Positions 26,407-34,266 of a DNA stretch of 64,000 nt are shown here, piece by piece. The position numbers were made by a program, and so were the translations under genes. Numbering within the stretch: the stretch's first letter is position 1; the number at the start of each line of letters is the position of its first letter. The notes below the pieces were generated by a model. That model had not been told where the DNA came from. It made no database searches and was given only the letters and a program-made list of their open reading frames with translations. The stretch is taken from contig JAAWCD010000003.1 in NCBI GenBank assembly GCA_022793095.1, positions 43,631 to 107,630 on the forward strand, written 5' to 3'. The DNA comes from Oscillospiraceae bacterium (GTDB taxonomy: Bacteria > Bacillota > Clostridia > Oscillospirales > Oscillospiraceae).

Positions 26407-27861
26407 TTACCGCAGGCCGTATTTGTCCAGCTTCAAGTAAAAATTTCGTTTGGAGATGCCCAAAATCTCAATGGCCTTTGCCTTGTTCCCGCCGGTGAGG
26501 CTGAGCACCGAGCGCATGGCGTCACACTCCACCTTGTCCAAGATCTCGTGGAGCTTGTACTGACTCAGATCCGGGACCACATCGCCTCCCGGCAGAAGTT
26601 GGACGGCGCTGGACACCGCGTTGGGCAGGTATTCCCCGTCGATCTCCTCGGTGGGACAGAGGATCGCCATGCGCTCCACGCAGTTTTTCAGCTCCCGGAT
26701 GTTGCCCGGCCAGGTGTAATTCATAAAACGGTCCAGCACCTCGCTGGAAAAGCTCCGGTTCTTCCATTGGGGCATGTCCAGCGAGGATAGGAAGGACCCG
26801 GCCAGCAGGGGAATGTCCGAGCGGCGCTCCCGCAGGGGCGGCAGGTGCAGGGGGATGATGCAGATGCGGTAATAAAGGTCCTCCCGGAAGGTCCCCTCCT
26901 TCACCATCTGCTCCAGATTTCGATTGGTGGCCGTGATCAGCCGGAACTGAAGCCGGACGGGCCTGCGGCCGCCCACCCGGGTGACTTCCCGCTCCTGGAG
27001 GGCCCGGAGGAGCTTGACCTGCATGGAGGGCGGCATCTCGCCCACCTCGTCCAGGAACAGGGTCCCGTTGTTGGCCAGCTCAAACTTTCCGGGATTTCCA
27101 TTGATGTTTGCCCCGGTAAAGGCCCCCTTTTCGTAACCAAACAGCTCGCTTTCCATCAGAGATTCCGGAATGGCGGCACAGTTGACCTTGATGAGGGGCC
27201 CCTGGGCGCAGGCGCTGGAGCGGTGGATGGCCTCGGCAAAGATCTCCTTGCCGGTCCCGCTCTCTCCCAGGATGCACACCGAGCTGCTGGCGGGCGCGAC
27301 CTGGGCCGCGGTCCGCAGGACTTTGACAAAGGGGGCGGAGGTTCCAATCATCTCCTGAAAGGCTGGCGGAAGCCCCTCCTTGGATTCCAGCTTCTGCTCC
27401 AGCTGCTCCGCCAGCTGCTTATAGCGGGCAATCTCCTGGGTTAAATGCTTCAGCTGCTCCCGTTCCTGCTGAATCACCATGACGCCGCAAAACAGGTCCG
27501 TTTTAATCGGAACAATGTCGGCAAGGCCGGAATAGTGGAGGCTTTCATCATTGAAATAGTGCTTGTGCAGGTTTTTTCCGGAGGCGAGGACACGTGAAAT
27601 CGTGCTCCAATCTCTGCCGGCCTTGGGCCGGTCCGAAAGCCGCAGGTCCAGGATCCCCTCCGGCGGAACCCCTGCCTTGGAAAAGGGGCCCTGATAGGCT
27701 TCAAAGTAGGCCCGGTTGAAGAAACGCACTCTGGAATCTGAGTCCAGAATCAGCACAGTTGCGTCCAGAATGTCCAGCACCGAGAGCAGAGAATCGGTGG
27801 CCTGATGGCTGGGCAGCGAGGTCCGCCGCTCCAGGGGCAGTTCAGGTCTCTCATCGTTCAT
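26407..27861 (-). CDS. Sigma-54-dependent activator with PAS domain (AcoR-like)
   Basis: A 484-residue enhancer-binding protein. A PAS-like sensor lies at about 22-130, a coiled-coil linker at 131-162, an AAA+ domain at about 170-400 (Walker A GESGTGKE near 199, GAFTGA loop at 246-251 for sigma-54 contact) and a Fis-type HTH at about 445-484. It lacks a receiver domain, so it probably senses a small ligand. It is transcribed away from the dehydrogenase operon. Five sigma-54-type promoters lie within 14 kb, and no other activator is encoded between 1 and 54 kb, so it is the likely master regulator of region 2. Confidence 0.92.
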   Translation of the reverse strand: MNDERPELPLERRTSLPSHQATDSLLSVLDILDATVLILDSDSRVRFFNRAYFEAYQGPFSKAGVPPEGILDLRLSDRPKAGRDWSTISRVLASGKNLHKHYFNDESLHYSGLADIVPIKTDLFCGVMVIQQEREQLKHLTQEIARYKQLAEQLEQKLESKEGLPPAFQEMIGTSAPFVKVLRTAAQVAPASSSVCILGESGTGKEIFAEAIHRSSACAQGPLIKVNCAAIPESLMESELFGYEKGAFTGANINGNPGKFELANNGTLFLDEVGEMPPSMQVKLLRALQEREVTRVGGRRPVRLQFRLITATNRNLEQMVKEGTFREDLYYRICIIPLHLPPLRERRSDIPLLAGSFLSSLDMPQWKNRSFSSEVLDRFMNYTWPGNIRELKNCVERMAILCPTEEIDGEYLPNAVSSAVQLLPGGDVVPDLSQYKLHEILDKVECDAMRSVLSLTGGNKAKAIEILGISKRNFYLKLDKYGLR

Positions 27862-27884
27862 CGTGCCGTGCCTCCCTTCTTATC

Positions 27885-27899
27885 GTACTGCCATAGTAC
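27885..27899. promoter_or_regulatory. Candidate activator site GTACT-N5-AGTAC
   Basis: A perfect 15-bp palindrome 34 bp upstream of the sigma-54 promoter. A similar palindrome (GTATC-N5-GATAC, 37091-37105) lies 40 bp upstream of the CoA-transferase promoter. It could bind the activator encoded next door; evidence is limited to two sites. Confidence 0.4.
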
Positions 27900-27933
27900 C
27901 GCAGAAGCCGCGTTCTTGTCAACACCGCAATGT

Positions 27934-27949
27934 TGGCACGCTGCTTGCT
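27934..27949 (+). promoter_or_regulatory. Sigma-54 promoter of dehydrogenase operon
   Basis: TGGCACGCTGCTTGCT, a full consensus match, 48 bp before the E2 start codon. Confidence 0.88.
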
Positions 27950-27997
27950 TTAACAAACAGCAAAAGCCAACGATGGCAGCAGACAGGAGGAATCAAC

Positions 27998-28732
27998 ATG
28001 GCACAGACCGATGAACAGGGCCGTCTGATCCGGGAGATCAAACCCCTGGAAGGCATGCGGAAGGTGATCGCGGAACGCATGACCTTCAGCAAGCATGAGT
28101 ATCCCCAGGGCACCGGACAGGTTCAATTGAACGTAGACAAGGTGTTTCAGTTCCGGAAGGAGCTGATGGAAAAGAAGGGAATCAAGGTCTCCTTTGGAGA
28201 CCTGTACGTGAAGGCGGCTGCCTGCGCGCTGGAGGAAAACATGGCCCTCAACGCCTCCCGCCAGAAGGAGCGGATCATCTACTACGAGGATATCAACCTG
28301 ACTGTCCAGGCCACCATCAACGGCGCCCTGATGGAGCCGGTGCTGGAGCACGCGGACCGGCTGGACATTGAGGAGATCTCGGCCAAACTCAAGCAGACCT
28401 ATGAGTACATCCGCAAGGGCCGGCTGATGAAGGTCAAGCTGGAGGGGGGCACCTTCTCGGTGTCCAACCTGGGCGGCTCCCTCATCGACAGCCAGCAGCC
28501 CTTCGTCTCCCCGCCCCAGGGCGCGATTTTCGGCATTAACCGCAACCGGGTGCTTCCCCGGTTCGACGGGGAGGGCAATGTGGTCCCCGCCAATATCACC
28601 ACCTTCGCCCTCACCATTGACCACGGCCTGTGCGACGGGGCCGAGGTGGTCCGGTTCTTCGCCTCCCTGGACAAGGTGCTCCAGGACCCCTGGACCTGGA
28701 TGTACCACAAGCGGCCCGCGCCGGAGGGCTGA
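27998..28732 (+). CDS. E2 acyltransferase core without lipoyl domain
   Basis: A 244-residue protein equal to only the catalytic domain of 2-oxoacid/acetoin dehydrogenase E2. It runs from LEGMRKVIAERMTFSKHEYP at the start to the active-site TIDHGLCDGAEVVRFF near residue 210 (family DHRxxDG: His and Asp kept). Full E2 proteins carry one or more lipoyl domains and a peripheral-subunit-binding domain before this core; both are absent. The lipoyl domain is a separate gene 430 bp further on. The ATG at 27998 has AGGAGG nine bases upstream; extension to 27863 would run through the promoter. Confidence 0.9.
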   Translation: MAQTDEQGRLIREIKPLEGMRKVIAERMTFSKHEYPQGTGQVQLNVDKVFQFRKELMEKKGIKVSFGDLYVKAAACALEENMALNASRQKERIIYYEDINLTVQATINGALMEPVLEHADRLDIEEISAKLKQTYEYIRKGRLMKVKLEGGTFSVSNLGGSLIDSQQPFVSPPQGAIFGINRNRVLPRFDGEGNVVPANITTFALTIDHGLCDGAEVVRFFASLDKVLQDPWTWMYHKRPAPEG

Positions 28733-28734
28733 GG

Positions 28735-29094
28735 ATGGAAAAAAGACGTTTCCTCATTGAAATTGGAACCGGTGTAGACCTCCACGGCGGGGACGTGACC
28801 AAGGCCGCCCAGAAAGCGGTCAAGGACGCCATGAGCCACTGCTGTATGGCTGGTATCCGGGAGATCCATGGGGCCGGACCGGAGCAGCTGGCCCTGCGGA
28901 TTCAAGTTAGCTGCCCCAGGCCGGGGGAGCTGGACCTGGATAGGGTGAAGGAGCCGGTGGGCTTCTACCCGGACGTGGAGCTGGTCCCGGTCCAGGGCGG
29001 CGCGGCGGAGCAGGGGCTGCATGTGGAGGAAATGGGACCGGGCAGCACCCTGGTTGTGGCGATTGCAATTATCACCGTCTATCTGAAAGGCTGA
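28735..29094 (+). CDS. Lin0512-family-like small protein
   Basis: A 119-residue protein starting MEKRRFLIEIGTGVDLHGGDVTKAA, which fits the poorly characterised Lin0512 family (distant relation to cyanuric-acid-hydrolase-like folds has been noted; not certain here). It starts two bases after the E2 stop behind GAGGGCTGAGG, so it is translationally linked. Being sandwiched between E2 core and lipoyl domain suggests a role in the complex or in its substrate pathway. Function unknown. Confidence 0.7.
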   Translation: MEKRRFLIEIGTGVDLHGGDVTKAAQKAVKDAMSHCCMAGIREIHGAGPEQLALRIQVSCPRPGELDLDRVKEPVGFYPDVELVPVQGGAAEQGLHVEEMGPGSTLVVAIAIITVYLKG

Positions 29095-29163
29095 AACGTT
29101 GCCAAATGCGCCGGCCAAAGGCGGGCACAGCGGAAATAAAATGTGAAAAGGAGAGCAAATATC

Positions 29164-29403
29164 ATGAAACAGGAGATCAACATTCCCAAGCTGGGTTCCG
29201 AGATGAAGACCGGTCAGATTCTGGCGTGGCACGTCAAGGTAGGCGACCACGTGGAGGAGGACCAGGAGCTCTGTGAGATCAAGACCGAGAAGATGAACGC
29301 TCAGGTAGAGTCCCTGTACGACGGCGTCATCACCGAAATCATTGGCGAGGTGGGCCAGACCTACAACGTGGGCGATATCATCGGCTATATTGAGGAGGAC
29401 TAA
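29164..29403 (+). CDS. Free-standing lipoyl-domain protein
   Basis: A 79-residue protein that is a complete lipoyl/biotinyl domain. Its hairpin lysine lies in EIKTEKMNAQVES, near residue 43, the usual lipoyl attachment site (biotin carriers have MKM). The ATG at 29164 has GGAGAG nine bases upstream. It should act as a mobile swinging-arm carrier between E1, the separate E2 core and E3, like a GcvH-style carrier. Lipoylation would be supplied by the LplA encoded 4 kb away under the same type of promoter. Confidence 0.92.
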   Translation: MKQEINIPKLGSEMKTGQILAWHVKVGDHVEEDQELCEIKTEKMNAQVESLYDGVITEIIGEVGQTYNVGDIIGYIEED

Positions 29404-29432
29404 CGGTCCCAATCAGAAAGGAGTCAAATATT

Positions 29433-30419
29433 ATGGCTTACAGCAAAGAACAGCTGGTCGAAATGTACAAGATCATGCAGCGGTGCCGCCTCTTTGACAA
29501 GAAGATCTCCACCGAAAGCAAAAAGGGCAAGCTGGTGGGTATGTTCCACTTCGGCACCAACCAGGAGGCCCTGGAGGCCGGCCTGATGCCCCTTGTCGGA
29601 CCCGACGACTACATCAAGCCCTATCACCGAAATCACGGCTGCCTGTCCCTGTGCGACATGAAGCTCTATGTGGCCGGCATGCTGGAGCGCACCACCGGCT
29701 ATAACATGGGCATCGGCGGCGACTACCACCAGCAGGACATCAAGGACCTGCACCTGCTGCCCATTGACGGACTCATCGGCGCGGACTGGCTCTACGACGT
29801 GGGCGTGGCCATGGCGCTGAAGCTGGAAAAGAAGCCCGGCGTCGTAATCGGCATCCACGGCGACGGCGGCGCTCAGATGGGGTCCCTGTACGAGGCCATG
29901 AACTTCGCCTCTCTGTTTGAGCTTCCCGCAGTCTTCGTGGTGGTGAACAACGGCGTAGCCATGACCACCCCCACAGAGAAGGAATGCAAGTGCTCGGAGA
30001 TTTCCGGCCGGGCCGCCGGCTTCAATGTGAAGGGCGTCAGCGTCTGGGGTCAGGATCCCATCGCCGTCCGGGAGGCCATGGAGGCCGCCATCGAGAGTGC
30101 CCGCCGGGGCGAGCCCGCCTTGGTGGAGGTCATGACCTACCGCAAGTGCGGCCACTACTTCGGGGACCCAAGAGATTACGAGACCGAAGAGCGGGACGCC
30201 CGCATGACCGAGAAGTACCCTGACCCCATCCCCCGCTTTGAAAAGGTGCTGCTGGAGATGGGCGTCTGCACAGAAGAGGAAATGAAAGGCTACGTCAAGG
30301 AGCTCAAGGCGGAGATCAACGAAGCGTTTGAGTGGGCCTATCAGCAGCCCAGGCTCACCGGCGACATGACCAAGGGCGCGGACAAAGTCTTTTCCAATAC
30401 CGAAGGAGGGAAGCTGTAA
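29433..30419 (+). CDS. Thiamine-diphosphate dehydrogenase E1 alpha (acetoin-type)
   Basis: A 328-residue subunit that binds thiamine diphosphate and decarboxylates or cleaves the substrate with E1 beta. The TPP motif runs from GDGGAQMG near residue 148 to VVVNN near 172. The loop that in acetoin/pyruvate E1 reads GKGGSMH is GIGGDYHQQD here, keeping the His but changing neighbours, so the substrate may not be acetoin. AGAAAGGAG lies upstream. Its stop overlaps the E1 beta start. Confidence 0.9.
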   Translation: MAYSKEQLVEMYKIMQRCRLFDKKISTESKKGKLVGMFHFGTNQEALEAGLMPLVGPDDYIKPYHRNHGCLSLCDMKLYVAGMLERTTGYNMGIGGDYHQQDIKDLHLLPIDGLIGADWLYDVGVAMALKLEKKPGVVIGIHGDGGAQMGSLYEAMNFASLFELPAVFVVVNNGVAMTTPTEKECKCSEISGRAAGFNVKGVSVWGQDPIAVREAMEAAIESARRGEPALVEVMTYRKCGHYFGDPRDYETEERDARMTEKYPDPIPRFEKVLLEMGVCTEEEMKGYVKELKAEINEAFEWAYQQPRLTGDMTKGADKVFSNTEGGKL

Positions 30420-31483
30420 TGAGGCATTTGAGCTACGCGCAGGCCCTGGAGGCTGCGGTTTTTGAGGAGATGCAGCGGGACGGCAAAATCTATTACATGG
30501 GTGAGGACGTGGGCGTCTTCGGCGGCGCTATTTCCAAGATGTACTCCCTCTACAAGACCTTCCCCGAGCGGGTCATCGACACGCCCCTGGACGAGAAGGG
30601 CTTCACCGGCATGGCGGTGGGCATGGCCTGGATGGGCCTGCGTCCCATTGTGGAGTTCATGTATCCGGACTTCTTGGTGCTGGCTATGAACGAAATCGCC
30701 CACGGCGCCTGCAAACAGTACTGGCTGTCCAATCAGAAGTGCCCGGTGCCCATGGTCATCCGCTCTGCCCAGGGCATCGGCTCCCAGTGCGGCGCCCACC
30801 ATTCCGAGTGTGTAGAGGGCTGGCTGATGAACTATCCCGGCCTGAAAATTGCCGTGCCCACCTTCCCGGACGACGCCTACGGCATGATGAAGTACGCCAT
30901 CCGGGACAATGACCCGGTGATCTGGCTGGACTGCCGCACCACCATCTACACCGAGGAAGCCGGCGTGGCGGAGGAGTCCGAGGATGCCCTCATCCCCTTC
31001 GGTCAGGCCCGGGTCCGCCGGGAGGGCACGGACGTGACCATCGTGGCCTGGCACAAGCTGCTCAAGGACGCCCTGGCCGCGGCTGAAGATTTGGAAAAGC
31101 AGGGCATTTCCTGCGAGGTCATTGACCCCCGCACTCTGATTCCATTCGACATCGACGCCGTTCTGGCTTCCGTCCGCAAGACCGGCCACCTGGTCATCGC
31201 CCATGAGGCCAATGTCCGGGGCGGCTTCGGCGGAGAAATCGCCGCCCAGGTCACGGAGCGGGACGCCGGGGCCCTGAAGAGCCCCATTGTCCGGATTGGG
31301 ACCCCCAACACCTACATCCCCGTGGGTATGGTGGAGTGGCAGATCGTCCCCGACAAGATGGACGTCATCCGGGGCGTTAAGAAGGCGCTGGGCAGGGAGC
31401 TGCTGGCGGAAGAGAAGGGCCGTGTAGAGGTGGACGGTGTGGAAGAGCTGAAAAAGAGCCGTCCGGAATCCAAGGAAGATTGA
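30419..31483 (+). CDS. Thiamine-diphosphate dehydrogenase E1 beta
   Basis: A 354-residue transketolase-like beta subunit. It starts MRHLSYAQALEAAVFEEMQRD, has the conserved YYMGEDVGVFGG near 25-36, and a C-terminal domain with EVIDPRTLIPFD and HEANVRGGFGGEIAA. It starts at ATG 30419 within the TAATG overlap with E1 alpha, so the two are coupled. The C-terminal 30 residues are charged and likely flexible. Confidence 0.9.
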   Translation: MRHLSYAQALEAAVFEEMQRDGKIYYMGEDVGVFGGAISKMYSLYKTFPERVIDTPLDEKGFTGMAVGMAWMGLRPIVEFMYPDFLVLAMNEIAHGACKQYWLSNQKCPVPMVIRSAQGIGSQCGAHHSECVEGWLMNYPGLKIAVPTFPDDAYGMMKYAIRDNDPVIWLDCRTTIYTEEAGVAEESEDALIPFGQARVRREGTDVTIVAWHKLLKDALAAAEDLEKQGISCEVIDPRTLIPFDIDAVLASVRKTGHLVIAHEANVRGGFGGEIAAQVTERDAGALKSPIVRIGTPNTYIPVGMVEWQIVPDKMDVIRGVKKALGRELLAEEKGRVEVDGVEELKKSRPESKED

Positions 31484-31539
31484 CCATTTGGAGGGCGGAG
31501 CGGCGGGAGGCGGCTCCGCCTCCTTGAAAGGAAAGCACT

Positions 31540-32340
31540 ATGAAGACAGCAATCATCACTGGCGGCGCAGGAACCAGCGCGGGGGGCTCCGGCCGGTATA
31601 TCTCCGAAAAACTGGCCGGACAGGGCTATTTCATTTCCATTTGGGACATTCAGGATGAGGCGGGAGAGAAGCTGGCGGCGGAAATTCGGGCCGGCGGCGG
31701 CCGGGCGGCTTATGTTTCCTGTGACGTGCGCGAGGAAGCGCAGGTCCAATCCGCCTTGACGGAAACGCTTTCGATGACCGGGCGGGTGGACGCTCTGGTC
31801 AACAACGCCTTTTGGCACGCCCTGGAGCAGCCGCCCCTGCATGAGGTGACCCTGGAGGACTGGGACGCCCACCTGTCCATCAACCTGCGGTGTCATTTCA
31901 TCGTCTGCAAATATGTCATTCCCCACCTGCTCAAGCAGCCGGAGAGCGTCATTCTCAACATCGGCTCCACCGGGGCCCGGCGGGGGGAGGACGGCTACGC
32001 CGCTTACAGCGCGGCCAAGGCGGGGCTGGAGTCCCTGACCCGCTCCATCGCGGCCCAGTATGGCCGGGACGGCCTGCGGTGCTGCTGCCTGGTGCCCGGC
32101 CTGGTTCTCGGCGAGGAGATGGAGGCCATGGCGGAGCAGATGCCGCCGGTGAAGGCGTCCTTTGACCGCATTGACCGGCATTCCCTTCTGTCCAGAGGGC
32201 ACGGCGACGGCAAATGTGTGGCGGATGCGGCGGCATTTCTGATTTCGGACGCCGCCCGCTGGATCACCGGCGAGAGCATCGTACTGGACGGCGGAACCAT
32301 CAGCCACGGCAGTCCCTGGGCGGATGGAAGATCACGTTAG
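31540..32340 (+). CDS. Short-chain dehydrogenase/reductase 1
   Basis: A 266-residue classical-type SDR. The cofactor loop is TGGAGTSAGGSG, with a longer glycine spacing than the usual TGxxxGIG. NNAFWH near 88, Ser in NIGSTGA near 142 and YSAAK near 155 give the catalytic set. It probably oxidises or reduces a hydroxy/keto group in the pathway feeding the E1 complex. AAAGGAAAG lies upstream; it is 56 bp after E1 beta. Confidence 0.88.
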   Translation: MKTAIITGGAGTSAGGSGRYISEKLAGQGYFISIWDIQDEAGEKLAAEIRAGGGRAAYVSCDVREEAQVQSALTETLSMTGRVDALVNNAFWHALEQPPLHEVTLEDWDAHLSINLRCHFIVCKYVIPHLLKQPESVILNIGSTGARRGEDGYAAYSAAKAGLESLTRSIAAQYGRDGLRCCCLVPGLVLGEEMEAMAEQMPPVKASFDRIDRHSLLSRGHGDGKCVADAAAFLISDAARWITGESIVLDGGTISHGSPWADGRSR

Positions 32341-32356
32341 AAATGAGGAGAATTTT

Positions 32357-33157
32357 ATGGGAAACGCGTTTGATTTGACGGGCAAGGTGGCCGTTGTCAC
32401 CGGCTCCACCAGCGGCATCGGCATTGGCATCGCCAAGGTATTGGCCCGGCAAGGGGCCCACGTGGTGGTCACCGGCCGCCGGGCCGAACGGGGCGAAGCC
32501 GTGGCCTCTGAAATCAAGGCGGAAGGATATTCCGCCAGCTTCCACCGGCTGGATATCACGGAGGAAGCCTCTGTCACCGCGCTGATCGAGGAGACCGTGA
32601 AGGAATCCGGCAGGCTGGACATTTTGGTGAACAACGCCGCCAGCACTGCCGCCGAGGACGGAAATGTGGCGGACCTTTCCGCTGAGGGGTGGGACGAAAT
32701 GATCCAGTCCGACCTGAAGAGCGTATTTTTGCTGAGCAAATACGCCATTCCCCACATGCAGAAGCAGGGCGGCTCCATCGTCAACATCGGCTCCACCGCC
32801 GGCGTGGGCGGAAATCTGGGCTGGAGCGCCTACGGCCCCGCCAAGGCAGGCGTGGCCAATCTGACCAAAAATATCGCCTATCAGTACGGCAAGGAGGGCA
32901 TCCGCTGCAACTGCGTCCATCCGGGCCTGATCGTCACCCCCCAGAACAATGACAACGTCCCCCAGTTTTACAAGGATATCTATCTGGACCAGATCGACGT
33001 GGACCGCTATGGATGCCCGGAAGACATTGGCTATATGGTCCTGTTCCTGGCCAGCGATGAGGCCGCTTTTGTGACTGGACAGGAGATCTGCGTAGACGGC
33101 GGCATGATGAGCCACGGTCCCACCTACAGCGCCCTGCGCAAGCTGGCCCAGCAGTAA
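32357..33157 (+). CDS. Short-chain dehydrogenase/reductase 2
   Basis: A 266-residue classical SDR with TGSTSGIGIGIA at residues about 14-25, NNAAS near 93, NIGSTAG near 145 and catalytic YGPAK near 157. The ATG at 32357 has GAGGAG upstream. It is adjacent to, but clearly different from, SDR 1 (about one-third alike by eye), so the two may act on different steps or enantiomers. Confidence 0.88.
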   Translation: MGNAFDLTGKVAVVTGSTSGIGIGIAKVLARQGAHVVVTGRRAERGEAVASEIKAEGYSASFHRLDITEEASVTALIEETVKESGRLDILVNNAASTAAEDGNVADLSAEGWDEMIQSDLKSVFLLSKYAIPHMQKQGGSIVNIGSTAGVGGNLGWSAYGPAKAGVANLTKNIAYQYGKEGIRCNCVHPGLIVTPQNNDNVPQFYKDIYLDQIDVDRYGCPEDIGYMVLFLASDEAAFVTGQEICVDGGMMSHGPTYSALRKLAQQ

Positions 33158-33158
33158 C

Positions 33159-34160
33159 ATGGGAATCATAGGAATCGCCTGTAATCCGCAATCCGGAAAG
33201 GACATCCGCCGCCTGCTCACCGCAGCCACCACCATCGACGACATGGAGAAGCTCAACATTCTGGAGCGGATTCTCCTGTCCGCCGCAGCGGTGGGCGGGC
33301 AGAAGGTATATCTCATGCCGGACCGGCTGGGCTATGGACGGCTTTTGACCCAGAAGCGGGCGTCTCCAGGGTACCCCGGCGACCTCTCCCAGCTTGAGGT
33401 CTACCCCATGGAACGCACAGAGACTCAGTCCGACACCATCTTCTTCGCTGCGGAGATGGAGCGCATTGGCGCAGATGTGCTCATCGTCATGGGCGGGGAC
33501 GGCACCAGCCGGGCAGCGGCCAAGGGAACCCGGAACGTGCCCATGATCTCCATGTCCACCGGCACCAACAACGTCTACCCCGAGCTGATGGAAGGCACGG
33601 TGGCAGGGATCTCCGCCGCGGTGCTGGCGGGGCATATGGTTCCTCTGGACCAGTGCACTGCGCCGGTCAAATGTATTGAAATCTGGAAAAACGGCGCGCC
33701 GGTGGACCTTGCCCTCATTGACCTGGTGTTCTGCCGGAACCCCTTTGTGGGCTCCAAGGCCATCTGGAACTATGAGGAGATTGACCAGGTGATTGTAACC
33801 CAGTGCTCCATGGCGTCCATCGGTTTTTCCGCCCTGGTGGGGACCGCCCTGCATGTGGGGCGGCAGGACGATTGGGGCGCGGCGGCGGAATTCACCAGCG
33901 GCCCGCCCAACACCCTGGCCCCGGTGGGAGCGGGAACGGTCCAGGGCGTCTGTGTCCAGAACGCCCGCCGCCTCCCATTGGGGGAGAAGCTGACCCGTAC
34001 CATGACCTATCAGGGCACCCTCGCTCTGGATGGCGAGCGGGAAATTTTCTTTCAGCCGGGAGACATTATCACCTGTGCAGTGACCCGGAACGGGCCCATA
34101 CGGGTGGACGTGGCCGCTGCCATTGAGCTGGCCCGCACCCAAGGCTGCTTTCAGATGTAA
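33159..34160 (+). CDS. AcoX-like protein, NAD-kinase fold
   Basis: A 333-residue protein of the ATP-NAD kinase/diacylglycerol kinase superfamily, as seen with acetoin clusters (AcoX). It has VMGGDGTSRAAAKG near 113 and SMSTGTNNVYPE near 132, the nucleotide-binding GGDGT and GTxN motifs. AcoX is linked to acetoin catabolism but has no proven activity. The ATG is one base after the SDR 2 stop, with no clear own ribosome site, so translation is likely coupled. Confidence 0.82.
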   Translation: MGIIGIACNPQSGKDIRRLLTAATTIDDMEKLNILERILLSAAAVGGQKVYLMPDRLGYGRLLTQKRASPGYPGDLSQLEVYPMERTETQSDTIFFAAEMERIGADVLIVMGGDGTSRAAAKGTRNVPMISMSTGTNNVYPELMEGTVAGISAAVLAGHMVPLDQCTAPVKCIEIWKNGAPVDLALIDLVFCRNPFVGSKAIWNYEEIDQVIVTQCSMASIGFSALVGTALHVGRQDDWGAAAEFTSGPPNTLAPVGAGTVQGVCVQNARRLPLGEKLTRTMTYQGTLALDGEREIFFQPGDIITCAVTRNGPIRVDVAAAIELARTQGCFQM

Positions 34161-34169
34161 TGTTTCGGG

Positions 34170-34233
34170 CCGCCCTTTTCAAAGGGCGGTGGGGTCTGGG
34201 GCAACGCCCCAGCGGGGTTGGGCGGAGCCCAAC
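34170..34233 (+). other. Three consecutive stem-loops between acoX-like gene and E3
   Basis: Stems at 34170-34178/34181-34189, 34196-34202/34206-34212 and 34217-34223/34227-34233 follow each other in the 106-bp spacer. They may process or attenuate the long transcript before E3. Confidence 0.6.
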
Positions 34234-34266
34234 GCGCACGTGCTCACAATTTGAAGGAGGAGAACC

